NCBI GenBank assembly: GCA_009911065.1
Contig: QXWR01000001.1
Location: 124,001-188,000, forward strand
Direction of reading: 5' to 3'
Source: Clostridiaceae bacterium
GTDB lineage: Bacteria; Bacillota; Clostridia; Lachnospirales; Lachnospiraceae
DNA length: 64,000 bases
Of the stretch, positions 8,468 through 16,219 are shown in pieces. The notes under the pieces were generated by a model. It ran no database searches and had not been told where the DNA came from. It saw nothing but the letters and a program-made list of their open reading frames with translations. The stretch's first letter is position 1, and each line of letters begins with the position of its first letter. The position numbers were made by a program, and so were the translations under genes.

Positions 8468-8810
8468 TCTTTTTTATTCCTTTCAGCTTGATTTCACATT
8501 CTTCTTTCACCTTTGCGGCTTTCTTAAATTCCTTAAACATTTTAGCTTTTATCTGATATTCTTCCGTCTTCCGTCGTTCTGCCAGATCTTCGATTCTGTA
8601 TTCTGTTATGTATAGCGGCGCGTCTTCAACGGAACAACATTCACTTGTAAGGGATAACCCCGTCGGCGGATCAATAATAAAAATAGTCCCTTCTCTGTTC
8701 TGATACACATATAGTTTTATTCCGTTTTTCTCAAACTGGAATCCTTCGTGTTTTACGGCTCCCGTCACTTCGCTTTTTTGATACAGTGAATAAAAGGTTT
8801 TCTTTTTCAT
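8454..8810 (-). CDS. hypothetical phage protein
   Basis: A 118-residue protein with a beta-rich first half (FEKNGIKLYVYQNREGTIFIIDPPTGL) and a strongly charged Lys/Glu helix at the C-terminus. No family recognised. The start overlaps the stop of the zinc-finger gene by four bases (ATGA), indicating coupled translation. Confidence 0.6.
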   Translation of the reverse strand: MKKKTFYSLYQKSEVTGAVKHEGFQFEKNGIKLYVYQNREGTIFIIDPPTGLSLTSECCSVEDAPLYITEYRIEDLAERRKTEEYQIKAKMFKEFKKAAKVKEECEIKLKGIKKNEKI

Positions 8811-9139
8811 TCTTTTTCTCCCTTCCCGAAGGTTTTCACATATCCGAAGGCGCCGCCAGACAGAAAGAAAGCCCGTGTCGCCACTTCGTCGATATTTCCT
8901 TCGTCAATGTGTTTTTGATAGCACTTCCGCGCCATTTCTGCCGCCCTGGCGGCGCCCCAGGCGTTAGAATACCAACCTTCGCCGCATATACTGCAATAAC
9001 AAACTTCTTTCGACCTGATTGTATGTGTCTTATAATGACTTTCTATCGCTTTTCTGTCAGAAGAACTTTTTCCGCATACCGGACATTCGTAAAATACGAC
9101 TTTTTTAATCTTTTTCAAGTTCAATCCCCAGTTCGACAA
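8807..9139 (-). CDS. hypothetical protein with zinc-finger motifs
   Basis: A 110-residue protein. A C2H2-like unit is visible near residue 19 (CPVCGKSSSDRKAIESHYKTH), followed by a second pair CYCSICGEGW. The rest is helical (AARAAEMARKCYQKHI). It probably binds nucleic acid, but the partner is unknown. It overlaps the neighbouring gene at each end. Confidence 0.65.
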   Translation of the reverse strand: MSNWGLNLKKIKKVVFYECPVCGKSSSDRKAIESHYKTHTIRSKEVCYCSICGEGWYSNAWGAARAAEMARKCYQKHIDEGNIDEVATRAFFLSGGAFGYVKTFGKGEKE

Positions 9140-9401
9140 TTCGCTTGTTATTTTTAATTGACATTGTTTCGATCTGTTTCTTCCATACGGCGCCGTAAAC
9201 CTGATAATCTTTTTTCAATGTCAGAAAATACCGCTTGTTCGGATCCCGTAAGTGCATTTTGATTAAATTATCTAATAAGTGATCCGTAACGCCTGAATCT
9301 ATAACGGATATTTCGATTCTGCCGGCGTCCCGGTTGAACTCCCGGCATATAACGACGTATTCCGGGCGCTTATTCTTTTTCTTCCCCTTTACTTTTCCCA
9401 T
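9105..9401 (-). CDS. hypothetical phage protein
   Basis: A 98-residue basic protein beginning MGKVKGKKKNKRPEYVV. The start ATG 9401 has AGAAGGTG six bases upstream; the longer frame to 9455 lacks a ribosome site. It overlaps the 3' end of the methylase gene and the 5' end of the zinc-finger gene. No family recognised. Confidence 0.55.
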   Translation of the reverse strand: MGKVKGKKKNKRPEYVVICREFNRDAGRIEISVIDSGVTDHLLDNLIKMHLRDPNKRYFLTLKKDYQVYGAVWKKQIETMSIKNNKRIVELGIELEKD

Positions 9402-9841
9402 TGTCAGCACCTTCTTTCTTTTTGTAAATGACAACCATCGAAGGGAACGGCGCACTGTTTTTACTATCGCCGAATTTCAGACGGCCGCGCACAAAACGGA
9501 CTTCCGCTTTTTGATAAATAAATTCATGGAACCATTTCGTATCTGTCCGGGCCGGTAATAACATAACAACAAGATTCCCGTGTTCCTGATTCGTGCGATA
9601 GGCTTTTTCAACCCACTTCCCTATTTCGCGGCCATAAGGGGGATTGCAAAAAACAGAAGAACCCCCCCCAGTTTTGCGAAAGGCCGTCTTCTTTAACGGT
9701 GAAATATCTATCGCATTTATGATTAAATTCATCAGCACACGGATCAAGGTTGAAATGAAATTCTTCGTCCAGTTCCCGGAAGAAATTTATAGGCGTGGCC
9801 CATGAATCAGTTTTACTTGAAAACATAACTTCTGTATTCAT
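9370..9841 (-). pseudogene. phage Dam-type DNA N6-adenine methylase, frameshifted in a G8 tract
   Basis: Phage adenine methylases modify DNA to evade restriction. Two overlapping frames together make one complete protein. The first (9841 to 9608) begins MNTEVMFSSKTDSWATP and has the FNLDPCAD cofactor-binding motif. The second carries the catalytic FCNPPYG motif and the rest of the fold (LLPARTDTKWFHEF). The frames switch at a run of eight G on the minus strand (9662-9669). Removing one G would give QNWGGSSVFCNPPYG without a break, exactly as in intact relatives. Either the gene is broken, or the tract slips and the gene is phase-variable, or the read has one G too many. Start ATG 9841 follows GAAAGAGGGAAG. 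Confidence 0.85.
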
Positions 9842-9866
9842 TTTTCTTCCCTCTTTCTATGCAATC

Positions 9867-10787
9867 TCAACCCATTTTCGGATCGTAGTCTTCAAATCTC
9901 CGAATAGTTTTAAATATTTTTCTATTATTCACCCACCTTTGAAGATACCGAACGGGATCGTCGTTTCGTGTCTTTTCTTTTTCGTATATCATCACATACG
10001 GATCATAATCAAGATCCCGAAGTGTATATATCCGTTCAAGATCTTGTTCTATCGTAGTGTTGAAATTCGTAAGGACATAGACACTTGTTTTTCTGGCTCC
10101 CCATTCTGTAATTTCCTTGAATTGCTTAAACTTTGGAATAATTATTTCTTTATCTTCGTATCTGTCCCAGGCAAAGTGAACGCTATCGACGCGAAGGCGC
10201 TTAATCATTTTCGCCTTTTCCTCTGTCATGATCCGAATATCTATCCCCTGATTTATATTGACTTTCGCCTTGCTTTTAATAAGCTGTTGAATCAGGTCTT
10301 TCCAGTCAGGACACGCGATCAGGTTCGGATCGCAAAGCATTATATTCTTTTGTCCGTTCCAGAACTCCGAAAGATCAGCGACTTTCCGGCTTTTCAATCC
10401 TTCTTTCTTCCCTACAATACAGAAATCACAATTCCGCGGACAACCGCGCGTTAAAAATCCGTATGCCGTATCAGTTATCCCATACAAAGAATAATCTGGA
10501 TATATATGCTCTATCTCTGGATCAAGCGGTTTTCCGCCGTCTGGATATGAATATCCGGTTCCGCCCTTTATAACTTCCTTCGCGTTTATGTAATACGGGA
10601 AATCCGGCGTAAATGTAAATACTTTAGACATATAAACCCGATCGAAAGGCGGCCGCGGAAAGCTGTCGCAAATAGGATTGTACCATCGAACGGCGTCACC
10701 ACGTTTCTTATGCCATGCCGATATTTTCATCAGCGGCAAATTCGGGAAATTGCTATGTCCGTCAACGTCAATCAGCCCGACGTTCAT
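9867..10787 (-). CDS. radical SAM protein
   Basis: A 306-residue radical S-adenosylmethionine enzyme. The iron-sulfur motif C-x3-C-x2-C is visible at residues 116, 120 and 123 (GCPRNCDFC). The N-terminus (MNVGLIDVDGHSNFPNLPLM) resembles the N-terminal Rossmann-like domain of B12-type radical SAM proteins, but I see no clear cobalamin-binding DxHxxG motif. The middle has a TIM-barrel feel (NINQGIDIRIM). The substrate is unknown. It is translationally coupled to the small gene upstream (ATGA overlap) and precedes the methylase gene, so a role in nucleic-acid or host modification is conceivable but unproven. Confidence 0.85.
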   Translation of the reverse strand: MNVGLIDVDGHSNFPNLPLMKISAWHKKRGDAVRWYNPICDSFPRPPFDRVYMSKVFTFTPDFPYYINAKEVIKGGTGYSYPDGGKPLDPEIEHIYPDYSLYGITDTAYGFLTRGCPRNCDFCIVGKKEGLKSRKVADLSEFWNGQKNIMLCDPNLIACPDWKDLIQQLIKSKAKVNINQGIDIRIMTEEKAKMIKRLRVDSVHFAWDRYEDKEIIIPKFKQFKEITEWGARKTSVYVLTNFNTTIEQDLERIYTLRDLDYDPYVMIYEKEKTRNDDPVRYLQRWVNNRKIFKTIRRFEDYDPKMG

Positions 10788-11008
10788 TCGGTTATATTTG
10801 ACCGGTCAAAAGTTGTGATTGACGTCCGCCCGTCTTTCTTTACAACTTCCGTTCCGACCGTGATTTCCAGTTCGACCGGCTCGTTATTATGAACATCAAA
10901 AACAACCATGTTCCGGCCAGCTTCCACGGCGTAGGTTATGCCGGTTTTCTCTGTCACTTCGGACATACCTTTCATAAATTCCTTGATTCTTTCTTCCTGG
11001 CTTTTCAT
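10784..11008 (-). CDS. hypothetical small phage protein
   Basis: A 74-residue protein with an N-terminal charged helix (EERIKEFMKGMSEVTEKTGI) and a beta-rich end (NMVVFDVHNNEPVELEITV). No family recognised. It overlaps both neighbours by four bases, so it is co-translated with the ASCH and radical SAM genes. Confidence 0.6.
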   Translation of the reverse strand: MKSQEERIKEFMKGMSEVTEKTGITYAVEAGRNMVVFDVHNNEPVELEITVGTEVVKKDGRTSITTFDRSNITE

Positions 11009-11850
11009 TCTTTCCCCTTTCCTGAAAATTCTTTATTCGCGCGGCGGTTATAATATATTTCAGGCGTCACAAATTCGCCTTCCGCCTTGTCAAACAAATA
11101 TTCACTGTATGAATTTATTTTATAAAATCCAGCATGAAGGCCGTTCTTCTCGATCCATTCATTGAATACGGCGTCAAGCCGTTCTTCTAACTCCTGATAC
11201 TGTTCTTTTGTTACGTCCGATAAGTAATCGTCGGCCCATTCTCCGAAGCCTTCGTCGTCTGCCTGGCAAATAACGGATTCCACCGCGTCGAAGGCACACG
11301 CCGAAAGGCAAGGCTTGAAAAATTCACAAGTTCCGACATATATTTTCTTTCCGTCTGTCTGATAATAAGGCGCCCAGCTTTTCAGATCCGCGGCGGCGTC
11401 TTTCAGCGCTTCGGCCGTGTTTGCATACGTGCAACCGTAAGTTTCATTGTCGAAGCTATATGATACCAGGTTCGCCCGGTAATTCGGAATATAGCACCAA
11501 CTTTGCGGCGGCCGCGTCTGGCCGGACGTTTCAACGGGAAGCGGATTGTCAAATTCCACCGGCGATCCCTTTTCAATCAGCCAGCCGCAAACCTTACCGC
11601 CGCCAGCATATTTTGAAATCTGTTCAGCCGTCAGACAACTTCTTTCCGCCAGGGAATCATAAAGATTCGTCCGCGTTATTCCTTCGCAGTCAAACAGACC
11701 GACGATTCCAACCTTCGGAACATAGACGATCGCGCGGAAGGGAAAATCAATTTCCGCCGGCGCCGTCTTCCTGATCTCTACCGTCTTTTCCCCCGAAAGA
11801 ATCAGTTTCCACCATTTCGCCCTTATGCTTATCAATACAGTTTTCATCAT
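11005..11850 (-). CDS. ASCH/PUA-like domain protein
   Basis: A 281-residue protein. Its first ~110 residues have the ASCH pattern (SIRAKWWKLILSGEKTVEIRKTAP, then VYVPKVGIVGLFDCEGI and KVCGWLI); ASCH is a PUA-like fold that binds RNA or modified nucleotides. The second half (from about residue 130, NLVSYSFDNETYG) contains no recognised domain but has several aromatic and acidic stretches. ATG 11850, or 11847 just after it, follows AGAAGGTG. It overlaps the zinc-ribbon gene by 104 bases, unusually long but in a different frame. Confidence 0.75.
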   Translation of the reverse strand: MMKTVLISIRAKWWKLILSGEKTVEIRKTAPAEIDFPFRAIVYVPKVGIVGLFDCEGITRTNLYDSLAERSCLTAEQISKYAGGGKVCGWLIEKGSPVEFDNPLPVETSGQTRPPQSWCYIPNYRANLVSYSFDNETYGCTYANTAEALKDAAADLKSWAPYYQTDGKKIYVGTCEFFKPCLSACAFDAVESVICQADDEGFGEWADDYLSDVTKEQYQELEERLDAVFNEWIEKNGLHAGFYKINSYSEYLFDKAEGEFVTPEIYYNRRANKEFSGKGKE

Positions 11851-12070
11851 TTACACCTTCTTTCTTTTTCATAAATTCTTTAATTTCAGAAACACATTCC
11901 GGGCAATAGTCACGCGATACCGAAAGGGGAAACAAAGTCATTATCATATCAACTATTTTTGATCCGGCATTTTCTTTTTCCGGTAAAGAACTTTCAAAAA
12001 TAATTCGTTTTGCCTTTTTAGCCGGAAATTCTTTCTTGCAACGATCACATATACATATTGTTTTCATCAT
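11747..12070 (-). CDS. small zinc-ribbon protein
   Basis: A 107-residue protein with two cysteine pairs, CICDRCKKEF near the N-terminus and DYCPECVSEIKEF near residue 57, spaced as in a zinc ribbon. The tail is acidic and Gly-rich. The partner is unknown. Its 3' end overlaps the ASCH gene, suggesting the two act together. Confidence 0.65.
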   Translation of the reverse strand: MMKTICICDRCKKEFPAKKAKRIIFESSLPEKENAGSKIVDMIMTLFPLSVSRDYCPECVSEIKEFMKKKEGVNDENCIDKHKGEMVETDSFGGKDGRDQEDGAGGN

Positions 12071-12080
12071 TTTTCAAACC

Positions 12081-12281
12081 TCACTTGTAAATCATATTTG
12101 TTTTTTTACACCTGAACGCGATCCGGCCTTCCACGTCATAGCCATAGGCGCCAGAAATCTTTTTAATCACGTCAACAAGTTCCGTTATTTCCGGCGGCGT
12201 CCGGTCTGCCTTCCTGATTGCTGTTTCCGCCACTTTGTCACGATAGCCGGAAGCATTGTATTTTATATCATTCTGATTCAT
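12081..12281 (-). CDS. hypothetical small phage protein
   Basis: A 66-residue protein (MNQNDIKYNASGYRD...). ATG 12281 is preceded by GGGGGGCGG. A much longer open frame continues upstream, but that part only shadows the SSB gene, so the short start is used. Ends RIAFRCKKTNMIYK. No family recognised. Confidence 0.5.
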   Translation of the reverse strand: MNQNDIKYNASGYRDKVAETAIRKADRTPPEITELVDVIKKISGAYGYDVEGRIAFRCKKTNMIYK

Positions 12282-12291
12282 AGCCGCCCCC

Positions 12292-12717
12292 CTATTGAAA
12301 CGGTAAGCCGTCGTCAATATCTGGAATATCCATAAAACCGGATCCAGATTCCGGCGGCGCCCGGGCCGCTTTTTCTGCCAGAAGACGCGCTTCTTCTTCC
12401 GCCTTTGATTCTCCAAAGGATAGATCTTCAACAAATACCGTTTTTGTGTAAACCTTCCGGCCGTCTTTTGTCGTATAGTGACCGGATTGCAACGGGCCGC
12501 ATACTTCAACTTTCTTCCCCTTGCGAAGAAAGTCCTGGGCCAGCTTCGCGTTCTGTCCGACGCATACGCAATCAATAAAATCTACCGGTTGATCGCCTTC
12601 TTTTATTCTCCGGTTTCGCTTACACATTATGGTGAACGCAACAAAAGACGCTTTATCGCCGCTATATCTGATAAGCGGTTCTTCTGTTACTTTTCCGCTT
12701 CCGATCCATTTGTTCAC
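12292..12717 (-). CDS. ssb: single-stranded DNA-binding protein
   Basis: Coats single-stranded DNA during phage replication and recombination. This 141-residue protein has the SSB OB-fold pattern (MNKWIGSGKVTEEPLIRY, FTIMCKRNRR, FIDCVCVGQNAKLAQDFLRKGKKVEVCGPLQ). It ends with the acidic tip DDGLPFQ, which in bacterial SSB recruits partner enzymes. It lies in the replication block, with its start inside the end of the preceding gene. Confidence 0.93.
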   Translation of the reverse strand: MNKWIGSGKVTEEPLIRYSGDKASFVAFTIMCKRNRRIKEGDQPVDFIDCVCVGQNAKLAQDFLRKGKKVEVCGPLQSGHYTTKDGRKVYTKTVFVEDLSFGESKAEEEARLLAEKAARAPPESGSGFMDIPDIDDGLPFQ

Positions 12718-13192
12718 TTTTTCTTTTCCCCCTTCCTTTTCTCCGCATAGGGAAGCCGTGTATTTTCAGCCAGTTATTCGGAATCGGCGCCGGCTCCTGG
12801 GCTTTCTCTCCGTATGCCGCGGCAAATTCAGCCAGGGAACCGGCCGCGTCATGGGCGGCGGCCCCGAAAGAATTTAATTGTCCCAGGGCGGCGGCCGCGT
12901 CATTTATTGACAAGCCGCTTATTCTGAACGGCTTCAAGGTTGCTTCAAAATCTTTAAATTCAATCAGGAATGACAAGTAATCATTCAGTGAATACGGGAT
13001 CTGCTGGACGCGCTCTTTTATCCTTTCCGCCGTTTCTTCCGGTATGTAGAATATAATTGTCCCGAATTTTTCTGTAAGCGCTATAACGTATATCTGGCCG
13101 CACTCAACGCCTATTTCATAAACGAACATCAATCCGGCTTCGCCCACTTTATAAGTTTTGCCGCCGAAATTAAAATCCAGGGATTCAAGCAT
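12662..13192 (-). CDS. hypothetical phage protein
   Basis: A 176-residue protein (MLESLDFNFGGKTYKVGEAG...). A beta-rich first half is followed by an Ala-rich helical stretch (AAAALGQLNSFGAAAHDAAGS) and a very basic C-terminus (RRKGRGKRKSEQMDRKRKSNRR). It has no clear ribosome site, though AGGATAAG lies about 15 bases upstream. The longer frame to 13375 shadows the 54-residue gene. The last 56 bases overlap ssb. Confidence 0.55.
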   Translation of the reverse strand: MLESLDFNFGGKTYKVGEAGLMFVYEIGVECGQIYVIALTEKFGTIIFYIPEETAERIKERVQQIPYSLNDYLSFLIEFKDFEATLKPFRISGLSINDAAAALGQLNSFGAAAHDAAGSLAEFAAAYGEKAQEPAPIPNNWLKIHGFPMRRKGRGKRKSEQMDRKRKSNRRTAYQI

Positions 13193-13217
13193 TTTATAAA
13201 TTTTCTTATCCTGGGAT

Positions 13218-13382
13218 TCAGTTTCTTTCCGTCGCCTTGAAAATAAATATCTTCTTTCCCTGGCTATATTTCGCCAGATTTTTTCTTTTCTTCTCCGCCG
13301 CCGCCAGGGATTCACGGATTGTCGCGCGTTCTTCGCCTTCCACAATGACGAAATACTTTTCCTTGCACTTATCAAAGTTCAT
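13218..13382 (-). CDS. hypothetical 54-residue phage protein
   Basis: A small gene missed by length cut-offs: MNFDKCKEKYFVIVEGEE..., ending IFIFKATERN. The GGAAGGTGG ribosome site is four bases before the ATG. It is charged and helical, with no family recognised. It fills the space between the DUF2786 gene and the next gene. Confidence 0.6.
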   Translation of the reverse strand: MNFDKCKEKYFVIVEGEERATIRESLAAAEKKRKNLAKYSQGKKIFIFKATERN

Positions 13383-13400
13383 TCAACCACCTTCCCGTTT

Positions 13401-14093
13401 TTAGTTTGCGATTCTTTCTTTGTCGCCGGCGTTCTGAAAATTCTTCCCGTCGATATAGCCGGTCTTCCGAAGAAGCGCGTGTTCCTTGTTTGATTCATAT
13501 TCCCGTCCGGCGGATTCTGTAAGCCCAGGAATATTATCAACGTATTCACGCACGGCCGGCGGAACAATCAGCGCCAGGGCGAAAGATTCACTTTGCGCCT
13601 TTTGGTCTTCAAAATTTCTTTCCAGACCATAACAGAATCCCTCGACATAATTCATTTTTTCATTTCTTCCAAATTCGCGGCCGGCGTCTGCATAGATAGC
13701 GCGTAACGTGGCGAAGCGGTTCCTGATAACCTTCACGGCATAGTTGAAAATATTGATACAGATTTCCGCGTCTTCATCATATCCGAAAAATTTCAGACGG
13801 TAAGCGCCGCCGGAACCGCGCCGCGAACTTGAAATCACGCGGCTTCTAAAATTATCTGCAATTACAGAAGCAATCATTTTACACCAATCATCGCGGAACG
13901 GCGGCGAAGTATAGTGAACGATCGCCCGTTCTTCCTCCTGGCCTTCGTGAAGCTGTTCGCGCTTGATTTCATACTTTGCCATAAGTTCACGGGCCTTCAT
14001 CATAGCGGATTTCGCTTCGTTCTCATTATCGGAACCGGCCAGCGCTAACAGTTTTTCGATTTTATCAATAACTTTGTTTTGTGATTCGTTCAT
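13401..14093 (-). CDS. DUF2786-family protein
   Basis: A 230-residue protein with the DUF2786 N-terminal motif (IDKIEKLLALAGSDNENEAKSAMMKARELMAKYEI). A conserved central region follows (WCKMIASVIADNFRSRVI, then LKFFGYDEDAEICINIF). The family is common in phages and plasmids and its function is unknown. Start ATG 14093 (MNESQNK) has AAGGGGGT upstream at a rather long spacing; it overlaps the HAD gene by 29 bases. It belongs to the replication/early operon. Confidence 0.8.
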   Translation of the reverse strand: MNESQNKVIDKIEKLLALAGSDNENEAKSAMMKARELMAKYEIKREQLHEGQEEERAIVHYTSPPFRDDWCKMIASVIADNFRSRVISSSRRGSGGAYRLKFFGYDEDAEICINIFNYAVKVIRNRFATLRAIYADAGREFGRNEKMNYVEGFCYGLERNFEDQKAQSESFALALIVPPAVREYVDNIPGLTESAGREYESNKEHALLRKTGYIDGKNFQNAGDKERIAN

Positions 14094-14421
14094 TGATTGC
14101 TTCAACCCCCTTTTCATGCCTGATACATACGGCGCGATCGTCGATATATACATTCGCGTAAACTTTCCGGCTATTTGAACCAAAGTATTCCGTGATTTCT
14201 GGAAGATTGTCGTTCACCGCGTCGAACTCAAGTCCGCGTTCTGCACAGAACGAAACGGCCAGATTCAGCGCTTCGTCAACGCGATTCGTCCACAAAATCA
14301 ATTTATTTCCAGCTTCACGAAGTTCTTTCAGCCATTCGATCAGCGGCGCGTTCGCTTCTCCAACTCCGGGCCAGCACCCGGCCGGGATAATAACCCCGTC
14401 AAAATCTACTGCAATAATCAT
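14065..14421 (-). CDS. HAD-superfamily phosphatase-like protein
   Basis: A 118-residue small HAD protein: motif I is VDFDGVI at residues 4-10, motif II is LWTNR (LILWTNRVDEA), and VYIDDRAV resembles the acidic motif IV. It has no cap domain, so it resembles the small phage-encoded BT0820-like or polynucleotide-phosphatase-like HADs. It may act on nucleotides or DNA ends. The start overlaps the stop of the helicase-loader gene by four bases. Confidence 0.75.
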   Translation of the reverse strand: MIIAVDFDGVIIPAGCWPGVGEANAPLIEWLKELREAGNKLILWTNRVDEALNLAVSFCAERGLEFDAVNDNLPEITEYFGSNSRKVYANVYIDDRAVCIRHEKGVEAINERITKQSY

Positions 14422-15299
14422 TTACCCAGCAAGCGATCCAGAAGATCGCTATTCTCCTTTCTGGCAAGCGATACCCGGATAGATTCGGCCGGGAACTCTA
14501 TCGGTAATGCCATTTTTATAATTCTATTGACGATTCTTTCGTCAAGTTTCAAGTCTTCAATCCGGCAATTTGAAGTAAAAATTGTTATGCGTTTCTCTAT
14601 CATGCGGCCATTCAGGATATTATAAAATCTCTCATTTACCCAGTCTTTCGCATTCTCGGCGCCTATATCATCAATAACCAGGACGGGAACGGAAATAATG
14701 TCATTGACAAGCTGTTGTTCCGATCCGCCGTCTTCCGGGCCGGCCTTTTTAACTTCTCCCCAGGTTGCTTTTATCTGATCCAGAATTTGAAGCGTAGTCG
14801 CAAATTTCGCGGAAATCATTTTCTGGCGGATTAGATCATTTGCGATCGAAACGGCAAGCCGCGTCTTTCCTGAACCTTTGACGGAAGAATAAAAATACAA
14901 CCCTTTTCCGGTTTCCTGGATTTCCTCGAATTGTTCGACATATCTTTTTGCGATAATCTTTGCCATTTGCGCCAGTTCTCTATTTTGCGGCGTAGAATAA
15001 CAATCCGTCATAAAACTTTCGACTGTCTGATTCTGAAATTCCTTCGGAATAGCCGCAAACTTTAATTTCCGATCCATTTTTTGACGTTGCAACAAGCCAC
15101 ACGAACATTCGCGCATAAAAGTATAATCGTTTTCGCCCTTGACTTCTTCCCAGCCAGTATCACGGCATTTCGGGCATTTATAGGCCGGATCCGCCGTTGT
15201 TTCGCCGGAACCGTTCAAGCGCGTCCGACGTAGTGTTTCCAACCTCTGCCGCGTCAGGGCTGTTATATCCAGCTTGTGAAATTCTTGTGTCGCGTCCAT
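14418..15299 (-). CDS. DnaC/DnaI-like helicase loader ATPase
   Basis: Loads the host replicative helicase at the phage origin. The N-terminus has a zinc motif (CPKCRDTGW ... CSCGL), as in DnaI-type loaders. The AAA+ core has Walker A VKGSGKTRLA and Walker B VLVIDDIGAE, then FTSNCRIEDL as sensor 1 and RIVNRI as the arginine-finger region. Start ATG 15299 follows AAGGGGGG; the upstream frame to 15332 lacks a ribosome site. It overlaps the replisome-organiser gene by 122 bases. Confidence 0.88.
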   Translation of the reverse strand: MDATQEFHKLDITALTRQRLETLRRTRLNGSGETTADPAYKCPKCRDTGWEEVKGENDYTFMRECSCGLLQRQKMDRKLKFAAIPKEFQNQTVESFMTDCYSTPQNRELAQMAKIIAKRYVEQFEEIQETGKGLYFYSSVKGSGKTRLAVSIANDLIRQKMISAKFATTLQILDQIKATWGEVKKAGPEDGGSEQQLVNDIISVPVLVIDDIGAENAKDWVNERFYNILNGRMIEKRITIFTSNCRIEDLKLDERIVNRIIKMALPIEFPAESIRVSLARKENSDLLDRLLGK

Positions 15300-16203
15300 C
15301 GAAGCCCCCCTTGTTTTTATAATTTCCTTCAAGCACCTTCAAGGCGTTAGCTTTATTCATCAGCCAATCAAACGAACAACCGTCCCATTTTTTATTTCTG
15401 CCGGACAGAAAGTCGCTTTCCTGGGCCATTGTAAAAATCTGGTGTAGTTTCTCATACGGCGTAAAGCCAGGGAAAAATTTCAGATTTTCAAGTTCATTCA
15501 GAAGCGCCCGAACGCTTCTTTTCCTGGCGTCTGAAATAGCCCGTATTTTAGGCAAATCAGCGCACGTCTTGTTGTAGTCGTCCATAATCAGGTTATAAAC
15601 CAGGCGTTCCGCCTTCGGTTCAGGAAGGACGGCCGGCGGCGCTTCGCCGACAATATCTTCGCTAGAAGATATATTATTTATTTCTTTCTCTATCTCTTTA
15701 TCTTCTCTCTGTTCCGTGACTTCGCGTGAAGTGTCACGTGACGTTTGCGTGACGTCGTGTGAACCGTCACCGCCAAAATCAGGAAGGGACGGAACCTTCG
15801 ATTCTTCCAGGCGAAGCGCCTTTTTCCGTTCCCGTTCGCGCTGTTTTCGGATCCGGTTTTGTTCCCGGATCCGATCCATTCCTTCGACGTTCTGGTGTTT
15901 CTCAAAATTCGTTATGTAGATTCCCTTTTGCGTGGTTTCTACCATGCGGAATTTTTCAAAGGTTTTTAATGCAAGTCTAACCGTTGATAATGGTTTCCCG
16001 AAAATAACGGATAACATTTCGTCGCTATACGGAAATTCGTCTTCAACCAGGACAAGGCCGTTCGCGTTGCATTTGCCAGCCAGGGCGATCAAGCGGATCC
16101 AGATAACAAGAAGCGCGTCGCCTTCCGGCATGGACTGAATGATCTTGATTTTTTCATCGTCGAACATATCAATCCGAAGTTTTATCCAGCTAATTTCAGA
16201 CAA
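15178..16203 (-). CDS. phage replisome organiser (DnaD/DnaB-like initiator)
   Basis: Origin-binding protein that starts phage replication and recruits the helicase loader next door. The N-terminus has the phage replisome-organiser wHTH (SWIKLRIDMFDDEKIKIIQSMPEGDALLVIWIRLIALA). A basic linker follows (RIREQNRIRKQRERERKKA), then an acidic/serine-rich stretch, and a C-terminal region resembling the conserved DnaD-like tail. The TTG start at 16203 is preferred because GGCGGTGA lies five bases upstream. The DNA encoding the linker contains phased TCACG repeats, suggesting the origin is inside the gene. Confidence 0.85.
   Translation of the reverse strand: MSEISWIKLRIDMFDDEKIKIIQSMPEGDALLVIWIRLIALAGKCNANGLVLVEDEFPYSDEMLSVIFGKPLSTVRLALKTFEKFRMVETTQKGIYITNFEKHQNVEGMDRIREQNRIRKQRERERKKALRLEESKVPSLPDFGGDGSHDVTQTSRDTSREVTEQREDKEIEKEINNISSSEDIVGEAPPAVLPEPKAERLVYNLIMDDYNKTCADLPKIRAISDARKRSVRALLNELENLKFFPGFTPYEKLHQIFTMAQESDFLSGRNKKWDGCSFDWLMNKANALKVLEGNYKNKGGFDGRDTRISQAGYNSPDAAEVGNTTSDALERFRRNNGGSGL
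15667..15770. other. candidate phage replication origin (iterons plus AT-rich tract)
   Basis: Plus-strand CGTGA occurs at 15715, 15725, 15737 and 15748, with a TGTGA variant at 15758, so the spacing is 10-12 bases; the minus-strand form is TCACG. Directly beside it, 15667-15713 is an AT- and pyrimidine-rich stretch suitable for unwinding. Origins inside the initiator gene are known for several phages of Gram-positive bacteria. No experimental support is available here. Confidence 0.55.
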
Positions 16204-16219
16204 TAGAATCACCGCCAAT

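Noticed and set aside
9795..10454. 219-residue plus-strand frame
   Set aside because: It is antisense to the radical SAM gene, which has clear family motifs.
11421..11774. 117-residue plus-strand frame
   Set aside because: Antisense shadow of the ASCH gene with no ribosome site.
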